A stretch of DNA of 64,000 nt from Desulfosporosinus acidiphilus SJ4 (GCF_000255115.2 NC_018068.1:2265977-2329976); one strand, 5' to 3'; positions 17,318 through 26,582 are shown, counted from the first letter of the stretch. The notes: a model not told the origin generated them from the sequence alone. Program-made: numbers and translations.

Positions 17318-18701
17318 ACCAAAGGGAAGTATTTTAGTCGCTGATGATGAAGAACATGTCCGCAATTTACTTCAGCGAGTGTTAAGTAAGATGGATTATA
17401 AAGTTGAAACAGCTTGTAATGGAGTGGAAGTTCTAGCGCAAATAAAGAGCCATCCTTTTGATCTTTTGATCATGGATATTCGTATGCCCAAAAAGGATGG
17501 TATGGAGACGTTTAAAATATTGAGACTTGACTTCCCAAATTTGCCAATAATTATGATGACAGCCTTTAGTACTGTTGAAACAACCCTTGAGACGATGCGT
17601 CTTGGTGCCTTTGATTATTTAACAAAGCCCTTTGACATTTCTGAAGTTAAAATGTCTGTTGAGAAAGTCTTCTCTTCATTTTTTGAAAAAAACGAGCTTT
17701 CATCCATGGATGAGAAAACGGCCAATCCGCCTGTTAAAGCCTTTATAGGTTCCAGTCCTTTGATGCAGGAAGTATTTAAAACAATTGGCAGAGTCAGTGC
17801 CAGCGATTCTTCCGTTTTAATCCAGGGAGAGAGCGGCACAGGGAAGGAATTAGTAGCCCGCACCATCCATCAATACAGCAATCGTAAAAATAAACCCTTT
17901 ATTACGATCAATTGCGGTGCTATCCCGGAAGGGATTCTGGAAAGCGAATTTTTTGGGCATGAAAAGGGAGCCTTTACTGGAGCCTATCAGCAAAAAATTG
18001 GGAAATTTGAAAATGCCCATGGAGGAACAATTTTTCTCGACGAAATTGGAGAAATGAGTTCTTCACTACAGGTTAAGCTTCTCAGGGTTTTGCAGGAGAG
18101 AGAATTTGAACGAGTCGGCGGTAATGAAAAAATCGTGGTTGACGTCCGGATTATCGCTGCTACAAATAAAAATTTACGTCAAAGTATCTTAGAAAAGACA
18201 TTCCGCCCGGACTTATTCTATCGCTTAAATGTGGTGTCTGTACTAATTCCTCCCTTACGTGAAAGAAAAGAGGATATTCCGCTTCTGGCAGCACATTTCC
18301 GTGATAAATTTTGCTGGAAATTAGGCTTGAAGCCTAAAGTTATTTCCAGGGAAGCCTTAAACGCTCTGCAATCTTATAATTGGCCGGGAAATGTACGTGA
18401 ATTAGAAAATATAATGGAACATGCCATTGTTATGAGCAGTGGGCAGGTTATTTTGCTTGAGGACTTACCTCTGGATTTGTTTAATGAGCATAAGACTTTA
18501 TTTCCAGAAGCAGCGGCTAAACCCAAAACCTTGCGTACCTTGATTAAAGCTTTAGAAAAAGAGGCTATCGTCTTGACCTTACAGAAAACTGGAGGAAATA
18601 AGCTCAAAACTGCCAAGTTGCTGGATATTAGCAGGAGAGCACTGCAATATAAGATTGATGAATATGGATTAGAGAATCGAGTGGATAGCAATGAGGAATA
18701 A
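17310..18701 (+). CDS. NtrC/AtoC-type sigma-54-dependent response regulator
   Basis: This 463-residue regulator has three intact domains. The receiver has phospho-acceptor Asp56, Thr84 and Lys107. The AAA+ domain has Walker A GESGTGKE (173-180), the sigma-54 contact GAFTGA (219-224) and Walker B FLDEIGEM. The Fis-type C-terminal helix-turn-helix has NKLKTAKLLDISRRALQYKI. It would activate RNA polymerase-sigma54 promoters when phosphorylated. The start is ATG 17310 with AAGGGGG upstream. Its partner kinase gene just upstream is degraded, so it is now an orphan unless another kinase serves it. No clear -24/-12 promoter was found nearby. Confidence 0.95.
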   Translation: MVKPKGSILVADDEEHVRNLLQRVLSKMDYKVETACNGVEVLAQIKSHPFDLLIMDIRMPKKDGMETFKILRLDFPNLPIIMMTAFSTVETTLETMRLGAFDYLTKPFDISEVKMSVEKVFSSFFEKNELSSMDEKTANPPVKAFIGSSPLMQEVFKTIGRVSASDSSVLIQGESGTGKELVARTIHQYSNRKNKPFITINCGAIPEGILESEFFGHEKGAFTGAYQQKIGKFENAHGGTIFLDEIGEMSSSLQVKLLRVLQEREFERVGGNEKIVVDVRIIAATNKNLRQSILEKTFRPDLFYRLNVVSVLIPPLRERKEDIPLLAAHFRDKFCWKLGLKPKVISREALNALQSYNWPGNVRELENIMEHAIVMSSGQVILLEDLPLDLFNEHKTLFPEAAAKPKTLRTLIKALEKEAIVLTLQKTGGNKLKTAKLLDISRRALQYKIDEYGLENRVDSNEE

Positions 18702-18754
18702 TAATGAGCCTCAAGGATTATTGCTGCAACAGAGGAAGGGGTATTGGTTTATAG

Positions 18755-19039
18755 CTGGGATTACACGTCAGCAGGTGCTTGTTCAACAATGGCATCTTTT
18801 CGGGATTTCCAATATATTTGGCTGAACTCTATCCTACAAGACTTCGAGCAACGGGACAAGTTTTTTGCTTTAATTTCGGCAGAATTTTAGCAGCTTCAGG
18901 CCCTCTTTTGACTGGCTTTTTAGTTGATTCTTTTGGTTCCTATGCTAAAGCGGTCGCTGCAGTATCATCAATTTATGTGGTAGGGATAATCACACTTATC
19001 TGGGCTAAAGAGACCAAGGGTAAACCCTTGCCTGATTAA
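18755..19039 (+). pseudogene. C-terminal fragment of an MFS transporter
   Basis: About 95 codons encode FSGFPIYLAELYPTRLRATGQ, the conserved loop before transmembrane helix 11 of sugar/aromatic-acid:H+ symporters, and two final membrane helices ending ETKGKPLPD. The usual first 300 or more residues are absent and the frame is closed by a stop at 18752. It has no ribosome binding site. With the neighbouring broken kinase it suggests that a sensor-regulator-transporter locus has decayed. Confidence 0.85.
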
Positions 19040-19041
19040 AA

Positions 19042-19770
19042 TTAACACACTCGGCGGGCTCCTACGTAGGCGGATTTCCAATAGGGTCCTAAGGTATAGA
19101 TGGTTACGCCTTTAGAACTGGCAGCATTGAGGAATTGGTTATTTCCTATATAGATTCCTTCGTGGTCCACGATGCCGTCATGAGCAAGGGAGAAGAAAAC
19201 AAGATCTCCTGGTTCGAGCTGACTGTAGGCCACAGGACTTCCGGCATGATATTGGTCACGGGAAACTCGTGGCAAGCTAATACCATGCTGGGCAAAAACA
19301 TACTGAACATAGCCGGAACAGTCGAATCCGGAAGGGCTTGTCCCGCCGTAGACATATTTTACCCCGATATAATTTTTACCCGTGGCAATAATGGCACTAG
19401 CTAGTGAGCTAGTGGCTGTTGTACCGGAGCTTTTCCTAGGTGCTGAACCGGTGGTAACAAAATTTGAAGAACGAGAGGGTTGAGGAGGGACTGAAGCAGG
19501 TTTGGAGGAGGTTGGTACAGAGCTTGAATTAGAACCGGACTCAGAGCTCATGTTTGGATTTTTCTCTGGGGTCTGGGGAGTTGGTATGCTTGTTGGGTTT
19601 GCTTTCTCGAGAGACTCTTGACTTGTGATTTTTGGTGCTAATTGAGGTGCTATATAAGCTTCAACGACCTGATCTTTTGAGATTGGTGTTGGGGCTATCG
19701 TGATAAAACTGATTAATAGGATAGAGGAAATTACTGGGACAAGGAATTTTGAAGAAAGTATTCGTTTCAT
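19042..19770 (-). CDS. Secreted NlpC/P60 peptidoglycan endopeptidase
   Basis: This 242-residue protein has an N-terminal signal or anchor segment (about 9-25) and a low-complexity Ser/Pro/Thr linker (about 55-120). The NlpC/P60 domain has Cys151 in FDCSGYVQYVF, His203 in DHEGIYIG and a third polar residue about a dozen positions later. Such enzymes cut the gamma-D-Glu-diaminopimelate bond in cell-wall peptides. AAAGGG lies nine bases upstream of the ATG at 19770. No SH3 or LysM wall-binding domain is present, so the linker probably spans the wall. It is convergent with the MFS fragment. Confidence 0.9.
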   Translation of the reverse strand: MKRILSSKFLVPVISSILLISFITIAPTPISKDQVVEAYIAPQLAPKITSQESLEKANPTSIPTPQTPEKNPNMSSESGSNSSSVPTSSKPASVPPQPSRSSNFVTTGSAPRKSSGTTATSSLASAIIATGKNYIGVKYVYGGTSPSGFDCSGYVQYVFAQHGISLPRVSRDQYHAGSPVAYSQLEPGDLVFFSLAHDGIVDHEGIYIGNNQFLNAASSKGVTIYTLGPYWKSAYVGARRVC

Positions 19771-19942
19771 GACTATCGCCCTTTCAAAACGATATTTATT
19801 TTGAACCATATTTCATAAAGGAAAATTTACTTGGCATCATCCGATCTCGATAATCTCCCGTGGAAAACACTGCCCTTGTTTTGCTTTAGAGACTGTTGTC
19901 AAATCCAGCTGCAGGAATATGCGTAATGAGTTGGAGTGTGGT

Positions 19943-19995
19943 GATAAGCTCGTCCGCTTTTCGTCGTGGCTGGCGGCAGGTGAGTTGTACTTATG
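19943..19995 (-). repeat. Intergenic repeat family A, partial copy 2
   Basis: The plus-strand bases GATAAGCT.GTCCGCTTTTCGTCG.GGCTGGC and the downstream AGT.GTACTTA match the complement of 9770-9820. The rest of the family A element is not recognisable here. The surrounding 19771-20139 stretch holds no gene I can support. Confidence 0.6.
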
Positions 19996-20139
19996 CTAGG
20001 TGACAACTTGGATGGGCGGGCGGGTTGTTTTTCAGTATACCTGGTTTAGGTTGGTTTGTCCTTGGTATATTTTGCCTTAAGGCTTTAGGGGGGAATTTCG
20101 CCAAATAACAAATGATATACTAAATAAGTTAGTGTTGTT

Positions 20140-20167
20140 TTGCAAACAATCATAAAGTAGATACAAT
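20140..20167 (+). promoter_or_regulatory. Promoter of the phasin-like gene
   Basis: TTGCAA at 20140-20145 and TACAAT at 20162-20167 are 16 bases apart, about 85 bases before the coding start. Confidence 0.5.
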
Positions 20168-20251
20168 AGATATAAGGTGTCAGAGCCGCACCATACATTA
20201 CAGATTATGTAAGTATCATTAGGCCGATTTTTAAAAGGAGGAATAGTGATC

Positions 20252-20560
20252 ATGAAAGATTTGTTGCGCAAAGGGTTGTCATTTGGTTTAGGGTTAGCAG
20301 TTGTCAGCAGAGAACAGATCGAAAAATTCGTAGACGAGATGGTAAAAAAAGGAGAAGTAACGTCTTCAGAATCGAAGGATCTAATTCAAGACTTAATGGA
20401 CAAGGGGGAAGCCCAGAGAAGGGAAATGAATAGCTTTATTCATAGTCAATTGGAAAAAATGCTAAAGGAGTTGAATGTTTCAACAAAGGACGATATAGAA
20501 AGATTAGAAAAGCGCATTTCTGATTTAGAAACCATCGTCAAGAATACGGAGAATCGATAA
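20252..20560 (+). CDS. Phasin-family / PhaF-like coiled-coil protein
   Basis: This is a 102-residue, highly charged, mainly helical protein. The N-terminus (LLRKGLSFGLGLAVVSREQIEKFVDEMVKKGEV) resembles the phasin/PhaF group that precedes UbiB-type kinases in many Firmicutes. The C-terminal third is a heptad-rich coiled coil (IERLEKRISDLETIV). AAAGGAGG lies ten bases before the ATG at 20252; a GTG at 20246 is an alternative. It lies 110 bases upstream of the ubiB-family gene, probably in one transcript. A polyhydroxyalkanoate role is not implied, since no PHA genes are seen. Confidence 0.7.
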   Translation: MKDLLRKGLSFGLGLAVVSREQIEKFVDEMVKKGEVTSSESKDLIQDLMDKGEAQRREMNSFIHSQLEKMLKELNVSTKDDIERLEKRISDLETIVKNTENR

Positions 20561-20574
20561 TTTGAGCAACTCTG

Positions 20575-20592
20575 GCGGGCCTTCTGGCCCGC
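20575..20592 (+). terminator. GC-rich hairpin between phasin-like and UbiB genes
   Basis: GCGGGCC and GGCCCGC form a 7-bp stem with a TTCT tetraloop. No T-run follows, so it may act as an attenuator or mRNA stabiliser rather than a terminator. Confidence 0.4.
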
Positions 20593-20670
20593 TCCTGCTG
20601 TTTAGAGTCTGCCTGTAATGGATTTGCTAATTTTCTTTGTACAAGACTAACTAAAGGTAGAGGGGACATT

Positions 20671-22350
20671 ATGATGATCGGGAAGAGGATTCGCCATTTA
20701 AAACGATACCGAGATGTGGCAAAGGTTCTTGCCCGCCATGGATTCGGCTTTTTTGTTGAAGAAATTGGACTTATTAATATGCTTTCTCTTCCCAAACGTC
20801 TTTTTACTGAGTGGGAGGATAACGACCCCATATCCATGGGGGAACGAGTTCGCCAAGTTCTTGAAGAATTAGGTCCTGCTTATATTAAAATTGGTCAGAT
20901 TGCCAGTACGCGCGCAGATATATTTCCGGAAGGAATTATTTCGGAACTGGAAAAATTGCAGGATAGTGTTCCTCCCTTTTCTTTTACGGAAGTACGGCGG
21001 ATTATTGAAAACGAGTTAGGGTCTCCACTTGAGGAGATTTTTTCAATGTTCGATGAAACAGCTGTTGCCGCTGCATCAATCGGACAGGTTCATTTGGCTC
21101 AACTGCTAAGCGGAGAAAAAGTTGCAGTAAAAGTTCAGCGCCCAAACATAATTGATTTAATTGAAACGGATTTGGAAATTCTTCTTGACCTGGCAACCTT
21201 AGCAGAACACAAGATGGTTCGCATGGAACGTCTGCAATTAAGGGACGTAGTTGAAGAATTTGCTAAATCCCTGCGCAATGAACTTGATTATACTATTGAG
21301 GCACGCAATGCCGAAAAAATCGCTAAACAGTTTAAAGACGATCCCAGCGTACATATTCCGGGGATATTCTGGGATTACTCCACAGGCAAAGTATTAACGA
21401 TGGAGTACGTGGAGGGGATAAAACTTAACTTGTATGATGAAATTGATGCTAGGGGCTATCAGCGCAAAGAAATCGCCGATCACCTGGTAAAAGCTCTTTT
21501 TCATCAGGTACTTATTGAAGGGTTTTTTCATGGTGATCCTCATCCGGGAAATATCTTTATTTTGGAAGATGGGGTGCTTTCTTTTCTTGACTTTGGGATG
21601 GTGGGTAGACTTTCTCAGGAAATGAAGTATAATTTTGCCTCTATGGTCATAGCCATGATGCGCCAAAACACAGAAAGTATGATCCAGGCGATATTAAGAA
21701 TCGGCATTATCCCCGACGAAGTCAATATGCCCTTACTTACTAAAGATGTTGACGATTTAAGGGAAAAGTATATGGATGTTCCTATGAGCAGGATCAGTTT
21801 AGGTGCGGCGATTGGAGATCTCTTAAAGGTAGCTTATCGTCACCAAATCAGAATTCCTGCGGATTTCACATTATTGGCAAAATGTTTACTGCTCTTGGAG
21901 GGTATTGTCGAAAAACTTGATCCCCAGCTGAGTATTATGGATATGGCTAAACCTTTTGGACTTCGTTTGCTAAAAGAACGATATCATCCGAAAACTATCG
22001 CCGGACAAGTATGGCATAACATATCGGATTACAGCGAACTTTTAGTTGATTTGCCCAAACAAATGAAAGCTCTGATGCGTGACGTTCTGAAAGGCAGAAT
22101 ACATATGGAGGTAGGCATCCCTGAACTGGAAATATTTATGCGCAGAATGGATCGGATTTCCAATCAGATTTCCTTTAGCATTGTATTATTGTCCTTTAGC
22201 ATTGTTATGATGGGTTTGATCATTGCTTCAGCTTTAGGGCGTCAGCCGATTATGCTTTGGAAGATGCCTGCTATTGAAATTGGCTTTGGTGCTGCTGCCT
22301 TAATGCTTATCTGGTTATTTATCTCGATTTTTCGTTCCGGAAAGTTTTGA
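20671..22350 (+). CDS. UbiB/ABC1 (AarF) family atypical kinase
   Basis: This 559-residue ABC1-type protein kinase-like ATPase has the family-specific KxGQ motif (YIKIGQIASTRADIFP), the Ala-rich loop AAASIGQVH, VKVQRP with the ATP-binding Lys, HGDPHPGN as catalytic loop and FLDFGMVG as the DFG motif. Two C-terminal membrane segments (from about 500) anchor it to the membrane. In other bacteria the family supports isoprenoid quinone metabolism, and here it would serve menaquinone or another lipid. AGAGGGG precedes the ATG. It probably shares a transcript with the upstream phasin-like gene. Confidence 0.93.
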   Translation: MMIGKRIRHLKRYRDVAKVLARHGFGFFVEEIGLINMLSLPKRLFTEWEDNDPISMGERVRQVLEELGPAYIKIGQIASTRADIFPEGIISELEKLQDSVPPFSFTEVRRIIENELGSPLEEIFSMFDETAVAAASIGQVHLAQLLSGEKVAVKVQRPNIIDLIETDLEILLDLATLAEHKMVRMERLQLRDVVEEFAKSLRNELDYTIEARNAEKIAKQFKDDPSVHIPGIFWDYSTGKVLTMEYVEGIKLNLYDEIDARGYQRKEIADHLVKALFHQVLIEGFFHGDPHPGNIFILEDGVLSFLDFGMVGRLSQEMKYNFASMVIAMMRQNTESMIQAILRIGIIPDEVNMPLLTKDVDDLREKYMDVPMSRISLGAAIGDLLKVAYRHQIRIPADFTLLAKCLLLLEGIVEKLDPQLSIMDMAKPFGLRLLKERYHPKTIAGQVWHNISDYSELLVDLPKQMKALMRDVLKGRIHMEVGIPELEIFMRRMDRISNQISFSIVLLSFSIVMMGLIIASALGRQPIMLWKMPAIEIGFGAAALMLIWLFISIFRSGKF

Positions 22351-22490
22351 GTAATTTGGTTCTTACTGGCTTATTCGTTGAGGAAAATGGCTATTGCCTT
22401 AGGAAAATATTTATAAATGTTTTGTTATTTTGATTTGTTTTGGATTTTAATTTCTTGCGCAAGGGTAACCTAAGCAAGAGGTGAAAGACT

Positions 22491-23534
22491 GTGACAGAAG
22501 AATTTGTTCCGAAACGAGTTTTCTTCGAACCTAAGGCTCTTGAATATCCATTAGGTAAGACTTTGGTAGAGAGCTTTCGTGCCTTGCAGATTCCTGTGAC
22601 CCCCACATCATCTCACAACAGAGTCACAGGAATACCCGGAAACAACCCGGCTCAAGCCTATCGCGAAGCTAAAGGGACTTTAGTGATAGGCGTAAGGCGA
22701 AGTGAAAAATTCCAAACCTGTAAACCGTCGGCTCATTACCAATTGCCTTTAGTGACAAGTTGTCCTGGAATGTGCGAGTATTGCTATTTGGCAACGACCT
22801 TAGGAAAGAAACCATACGTTCGGGTTTATGTGAATATTGAAGAAATTTTAGAGATTGCTTCGAAGCTAATAGGTGAGCGTTCACCGGAAATTACCTATTT
22901 TGAAGGTGCGGCAACGTCTGATCCTATCCCAGTTGAAAGATATACCGGAGCTCTGAAAAAGACGATTAATTATTTTGGCCGTGAACGATATGGACGATTT
23001 CGCTTTGTAACGAAATTTACGGATGTGGATTCCTTGCTGTCCGCCAGTCACGAAGGCCATACACGCTTTCGTTTCAGCCTGAACTGTGATTATGTGGTGA
23101 ACAGATTTGAACATTTAACTCCTTCCCCTGAAAAACGGATTGTTGCCTCAGGAAAAGTACTCAATGCGGGTTATCCCTTGGGGTTTATATTCGCGCCTAT
23201 TTTTCGCTTCCCTGGCTGGGAAGCGGAATATCAGCATTTGCTGGAGAGAACGGCAGAGGAATTAACACGGCTGGCACCCCAGGGGTGGTCTTCCGAGCAG
23301 CTAACCCTTGAGTTTATTTCCCATCGCTATACTTTAAAAGCCAAAGCGAATATTCAAGAGATTTTCCCGAATTCTTTATTGCCAATGGTCGAAGAGGACC
23401 GAAAGTTTAAATATGGTCAGTTTGGTTATGGGAAATATATCTATCCTCCTGAAGAATTAGAAGAGTTAAAAGAATTCTTTGCAGAACAAGTAAAGACTTA
23501 TTTTTCATTAGCTAAGGTGGAGTATTTTATATAA
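22491..23534 (+). CDS. splB: Spore photoproduct lyase homologue, variant at the H-donor cysteine
   Basis: This 347-residue radical-SAM protein has CPGMCEYCYL (Cys91, Cys95, Cys98) binding the [4Fe-4S] cluster, and homology to SPL along its full length (YGRFRFVTKF, HTRFRFSLN, GYPLGFIFAPI, KYKxGxYGxGKY-like end). SPL reverses UV-induced spore photoproduct during germination. In Bacillus subtilis SplB the H-atom donor is Cys141 in FEAACTSD. Here the aligned stretch reads FEGAATSD with alanine at residue 141. Either another residue donates the hydrogen or this is a functionally shifted paralogue. The start is GTG (22491) with a GAGGTG upstream. Confidence 0.88.
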   Translation: MTEEFVPKRVFFEPKALEYPLGKTLVESFRALQIPVTPTSSHNRVTGIPGNNPAQAYREAKGTLVIGVRRSEKFQTCKPSAHYQLPLVTSCPGMCEYCYLATTLGKKPYVRVYVNIEEILEIASKLIGERSPEITYFEGAATSDPIPVERYTGALKKTINYFGRERYGRFRFVTKFTDVDSLLSASHEGHTRFRFSLNCDYVVNRFEHLTPSPEKRIVASGKVLNAGYPLGFIFAPIFRFPGWEAEYQHLLERTAEELTRLAPQGWSSEQLTLEFISHRYTLKAKANIQEIFPNSLLPMVEEDRKFKYGQFGYGKYIYPPEELEELKEFFAEQVKTYFSLAKVEYFI

Positions 23535-23569
23535 AGAAACCTTGGCTGGCGCCTGATAATATAAGAAAA

Positions 23570-23591
23570 CGCCCACCCATAAAGGTGAGCG
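23570..23591. terminator. Small hairpin between convergent splB and lutC
   Basis: CGCCCACC pairs with GGTGAGCG apart from one mismatch, with a six-base loop. It lies between two convergent genes and could serve either. A 20-base piece of repeat family B (AGCTTTAGCTGAACGAGTT) lies just before the lutC stop, at about 23671-23689. Confidence 0.4.
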
Positions 23592-23688
23592 AACTTTGCG
23601 CCGCAGGGACGACGAACATAAATAATTAGATTGTTTTGCCATACTTTATTCCTCTCCGAATCCCCAAGGCAGCTTTAGCTGAACGAGT

Positions 23689-24399
23689 TTACTGACCGGA
23701 ATTAGCAGAGGTATTCGTAGAGTCGTCAATGAGAAGAACGAAGACTTCAATAGGGCCATGAACTCCGATGGAAAGATCCATTTCAATATCCGAAGTTCGG
23801 CTGGGACCTGTAATAAATTCCAGCGCAGACGGCGGATTTTCTAAAGCGGAAACTTCGGCGAGGACTTCAGCGATGGTATTTCTGAGCTTCGATGTTTCGA
23901 TAAAGGTCAGGTGGCGGGGAGGGAGCAAGCTGACCGCCCGTCCTCTCTGAGGATTACTGCAGGTAACGATAGAGCCAGAAAGAGCAACCCCCCAGTCTGC
24001 ACCTGTTACACCGAGCTCGGCTTGAGCAGTTAATTGGTGGCGGTCTTGAGGGGATGGAGCTCCTTGAGAATAGCGGGTAAGCGGCCAATTCAAACTGGAA
24101 AAGGCAGATTCACCAATGGCGGGGAGCAAGTTCCAGCTGACAATCGATTGTTGATTAGCTTGATCAAAGGAAAGATTGCCGAACCATTCCTGCAGATAAT
24201 GGATAGCTTCATCGGGTGATTTCACAACAGCACCCTTGCCGCCGAGGGCTTGCCAATTGTCAAGAAAGATTGATGCCCGCTCTTGGTCGGAGACTTGGTA
24301 AGAAGGAACATCGAAAGCTACCGGTTCCGGTGCTGAATCAGGGGTGGATCGTCCGAGTTTTGATGCCAGGAGACTGATAAAATCGTTGGTATTGGTCAT
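23689..24399 (-). CDS. lutC: Lactate utilisation protein C (LUD domain)
   Basis: This is a 236-residue LUD-domain protein. The core GVTGADWGVALSGSIVTCS and the RAVSLLPPRHLTFIE block are typical of LutC/YkgG. With LutA and LutB it forms the cytoplasmic Fe-S L-lactate oxidation complex. GAGGTG six bases upstream supports ATG 24399. It is the last gene of the lutABC operon, with a 15-base gap to lutB. Expected length is about 240 residues, so it is complete. It has no cysteine cluster of its own. Confidence 0.9.
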   Translation of the reverse strand: MTNTNDFISLLASKLGRSTPDSAPEPVAFDVPSYQVSDQERASIFLDNWQALGGKGAVVKSPDEAIHYLQEWFGNLSFDQANQQSIVSWNLLPAIGESAFSSLNWPLTRYSQGAPSPQDRHQLTAQAELGVTGADWGVALSGSIVTCSNPQRGRAVSLLPPRHLTFIETSKLRNTIAEVLAEVSALENPPSALEFITGPSRTSDIEMDLSIGVHGPIEVFVLLIDDSTNTSANSGQ

Positions 24400-24414
24400 T
24401 GCTCTCACCTCATC

Positions 24415-25857
24415 TTACTCTTTGGAATCGGGAGTGGGGGTTATTCCTCTGTTTTTTGCTTCTGCCCATAAGTACATAAAGGATTTGGGGGCTAACTTGG
24501 GCAAGGTCTTGCTTTTGGTCCAATTAGAAAGAGGGGGAGGACCGCTGACAATCCGGTCATGCTGGACGAAGGGGAACTGAAAACGTGCCCCCAGGCGAAG
24601 TGCATGGCGCAAGGTTTTTTCATGGGTAAACATATAGCGATAGGCATGGAAAATTGTTTTTTCGATGGAAGGAGTATGCCCTGTCATGGTTTTGCGCGCT
24701 CTTAGTTTAACGAGCAGATCGTGAAGAGGAATGCGCACAGGACAGGCTTCGCTGCAGGCACCGCAAAGGGAAGAAAAGTAAGGGAGATGCCCCCACTTTT
24801 CCCAATCATTTTCCAGCAAAGGTGTAATGACAGAGCCTATTGGTCCGGAATAGACAGAACCATAGGCGTGGCCTCCAATTTGGCGATAGACGGGGCAGAC
24901 GTTAAAGCAGGCTCCGCAGCGGATACATTTTAAGGACTGGCGGAAAGTGGGATCACCAAGTATTTCAGAACGGTTATGATCTAAAATGACCAGATGAAAT
25001 TCTTCAGACCCATCAGGTTCCGTTGTTTGCTTAGGAGGTGTAAGAATCGTGGTGTAACTGGAAAGCCGTTGTCCCGTGGCACTCCGGCCAAGAAGGTTGA
25101 GCAGGACGCTGAGTTCTCGAAAAGAAGGAACGATGCGCTCCATCCCCATAAGGGTAATTTGGACGCGAGGGAGTGTACTCACCATTCGACCATTTCCTTC
25201 ATTGGTTACCATCGCTATACTGCCGGTTTCAGCTACGGCAAAATTACAACCTGTGATTCCAATATCGCCTTGTAAAAACTTTTGACGCATTTCCTGACGC
25301 ACGAAACGAGTTAGGGTGGGGGTATCCGAACTCAATGGATGTCCGGCTAGGGGTTCGAAGATTTCGGCAACTTGCTGGCGAGTTTTATGCATAGCGGGAA
25401 CAATGATATGGGATGGGACTTCCCCGGCAACTTGCAGTATGTACTCTCCTAAATCCGTTTCGACGACATTGATGTCATCCTTTTCCAAGACTTTATTCAG
25501 GTGGATCTCTTCCGAAACCATAGACTTAGATTTTATGATGGTTTTAGCGCCGTGATCCTGGGCGATTTTACGGACAATTTCTACCGCTTCTGAAGGAGTT
25601 TGGGCAAGATGGACATGCCCTCCGTTTTTTTCGACTTGAGTTACCAGCTGTTTTAGATAATAGTCCAAATTAGCAATAACATGGCTGCGAATGGTATCAC
25701 CGGCCAGCCGCCATTTTTCCCAATCCCCCAGTTCGTCAACGGCATGGTATTTGTTGTTGCGCAGACGATCTGTGGCACGACGAGTAGCTTTGCGCAGAAA
25801 GTCGTTGGTTAGGGCCTTATCGACTCTTTTATCGACGATGGAATTATATGAGGACAT
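24415..25857 (-). CDS. lutB: Lactate utilisation protein B (LUD plus two 4Fe-4S clusters)
   Basis: This is a 480-residue iron-sulphur flavin-free subunit. The N-terminal LUD domain has GDIGITGCNFAVAETGSI. Two ferredoxin-like motifs follow, CIRCGACFNVCPVY and CGACSEACPV, and then the LutB C-terminal extension. LutB passes electrons from lactate between LutC and LutA. Its start overlaps the lutA stop by one base (TAATG), so translation is coupled. No lutP permease or LutR regulator lies in the operon. Length and order match the Bacillus complex. Confidence 0.94.
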   Translation of the reverse strand: MSSYNSIVDKRVDKALTNDFLRKATRRATDRLRNNKYHAVDELGDWEKWRLAGDTIRSHVIANLDYYLKQLVTQVEKNGGHVHLAQTPSEAVEIVRKIAQDHGAKTIIKSKSMVSEEIHLNKVLEKDDINVVETDLGEYILQVAGEVPSHIIVPAMHKTRQQVAEIFEPLAGHPLSSDTPTLTRFVRQEMRQKFLQGDIGITGCNFAVAETGSIAMVTNEGNGRMVSTLPRVQITLMGMERIVPSFRELSVLLNLLGRSATGQRLSSYTTILTPPKQTTEPDGSEEFHLVILDHNRSEILGDPTFRQSLKCIRCGACFNVCPVYRQIGGHAYGSVYSGPIGSVITPLLENDWEKWGHLPYFSSLCGACSEACPVRIPLHDLLVKLRARKTMTGHTPSIEKTIFHAYRYMFTHEKTLRHALRLGARFQFPFVQHDRIVSGPPPLSNWTKSKTLPKLAPKSFMYLWAEAKNRGITPTPDSKE

Positions 25858-26582
25858 TACTTCATTCCCTCCCCAAGTAACTGAATTATATGCATGGTTT
25901 TAATTGGTTTGTTAATTTTCTCCAGGTAACCGGAAATATTCATCAGGCAGCCCATATCAAGACCGAGCAGTAAGTCAGCTCCTGATTCTAAAACATGTTC
26001 CGCTTTTTCAGCGACCATGGCTTCGGAAATTTTGGGCATCTTGACAGAAAAGGTTCCGCCAAACCCGCAGCATAACTGAGACTCGGGCAAAGGAATAAGT
26101 TCAAGATCGTGTACATGTTCAATAAGGGTTAGGGGAGCATCTTTAATTCCTAAAAGCCGAGTGGCATGACAGGAAGGGTGATAAGTGGCTTTGGCCTTAT
26201 ATTTGGTCCCTAAATCAGGTTTTTGCAGAACATCAACAATAAATTGAGTAAACTCATAGCTTTTGTGAATCAGGTCTTTGGCTTTGGCGAGATAGACGGG
26301 ATCGTTTTCAAATAAGAATGGGTAATAGTGATGGATCATGGCTATACAAGACCCGCTGGGGCCAACAACGACTTCGCTTTTCTCGAAGGCATTAATAGTG
26401 GTTCGTGCTACTTCCCGAGCATCATCGAAATAACCGGAATTAAAGGCGATTTGCCCACAGCAGGCCTGCCCTTCGGGCACATCTACCGTAAGCCCCAGAT
26501 AAGTGAGGATTTTTGCCATGGTCATATCGATGTCCGGATAAAGGGCATTCGCCAGGCAAGTGGCAAAGAGGGAAACTTTCAT
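25857..26582 (-). CDS. lutA: Lactate utilisation protein A (CCG-domain Fe-S protein)
   Basis: This 241-residue protein has two CCG domains. The first reads GQACCGQIAFNSGY and the second SQLCCGFGGTFSVK with HPSCHATR before it. These domains bind a [4Fe-4S] cluster as in heterodisulphide reductase and glycolate oxidase GlcF. It is the first gene of lutABC and starts at 26582 behind GAAGGG. It should accept electrons from LutB and pass them on to the quinone pool or an unknown carrier. Function in lactate oxidation follows from the operon. Confidence 0.94.
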   Translation of the reverse strand: MKVSLFATCLANALYPDIDMTMAKILTYLGLTVDVPEGQACCGQIAFNSGYFDDAREVARTTINAFEKSEVVVGPSGSCIAMIHHYYPFLFENDPVYLAKAKDLIHKSYEFTQFIVDVLQKPDLGTKYKAKATYHPSCHATRLLGIKDAPLTLIEHVHDLELIPLPESQLCCGFGGTFSVKMPKISEAMVAEKAEHVLESGADLLLGLDMGCLMNISGYLEKINKPIKTMHIIQLLGEGMK

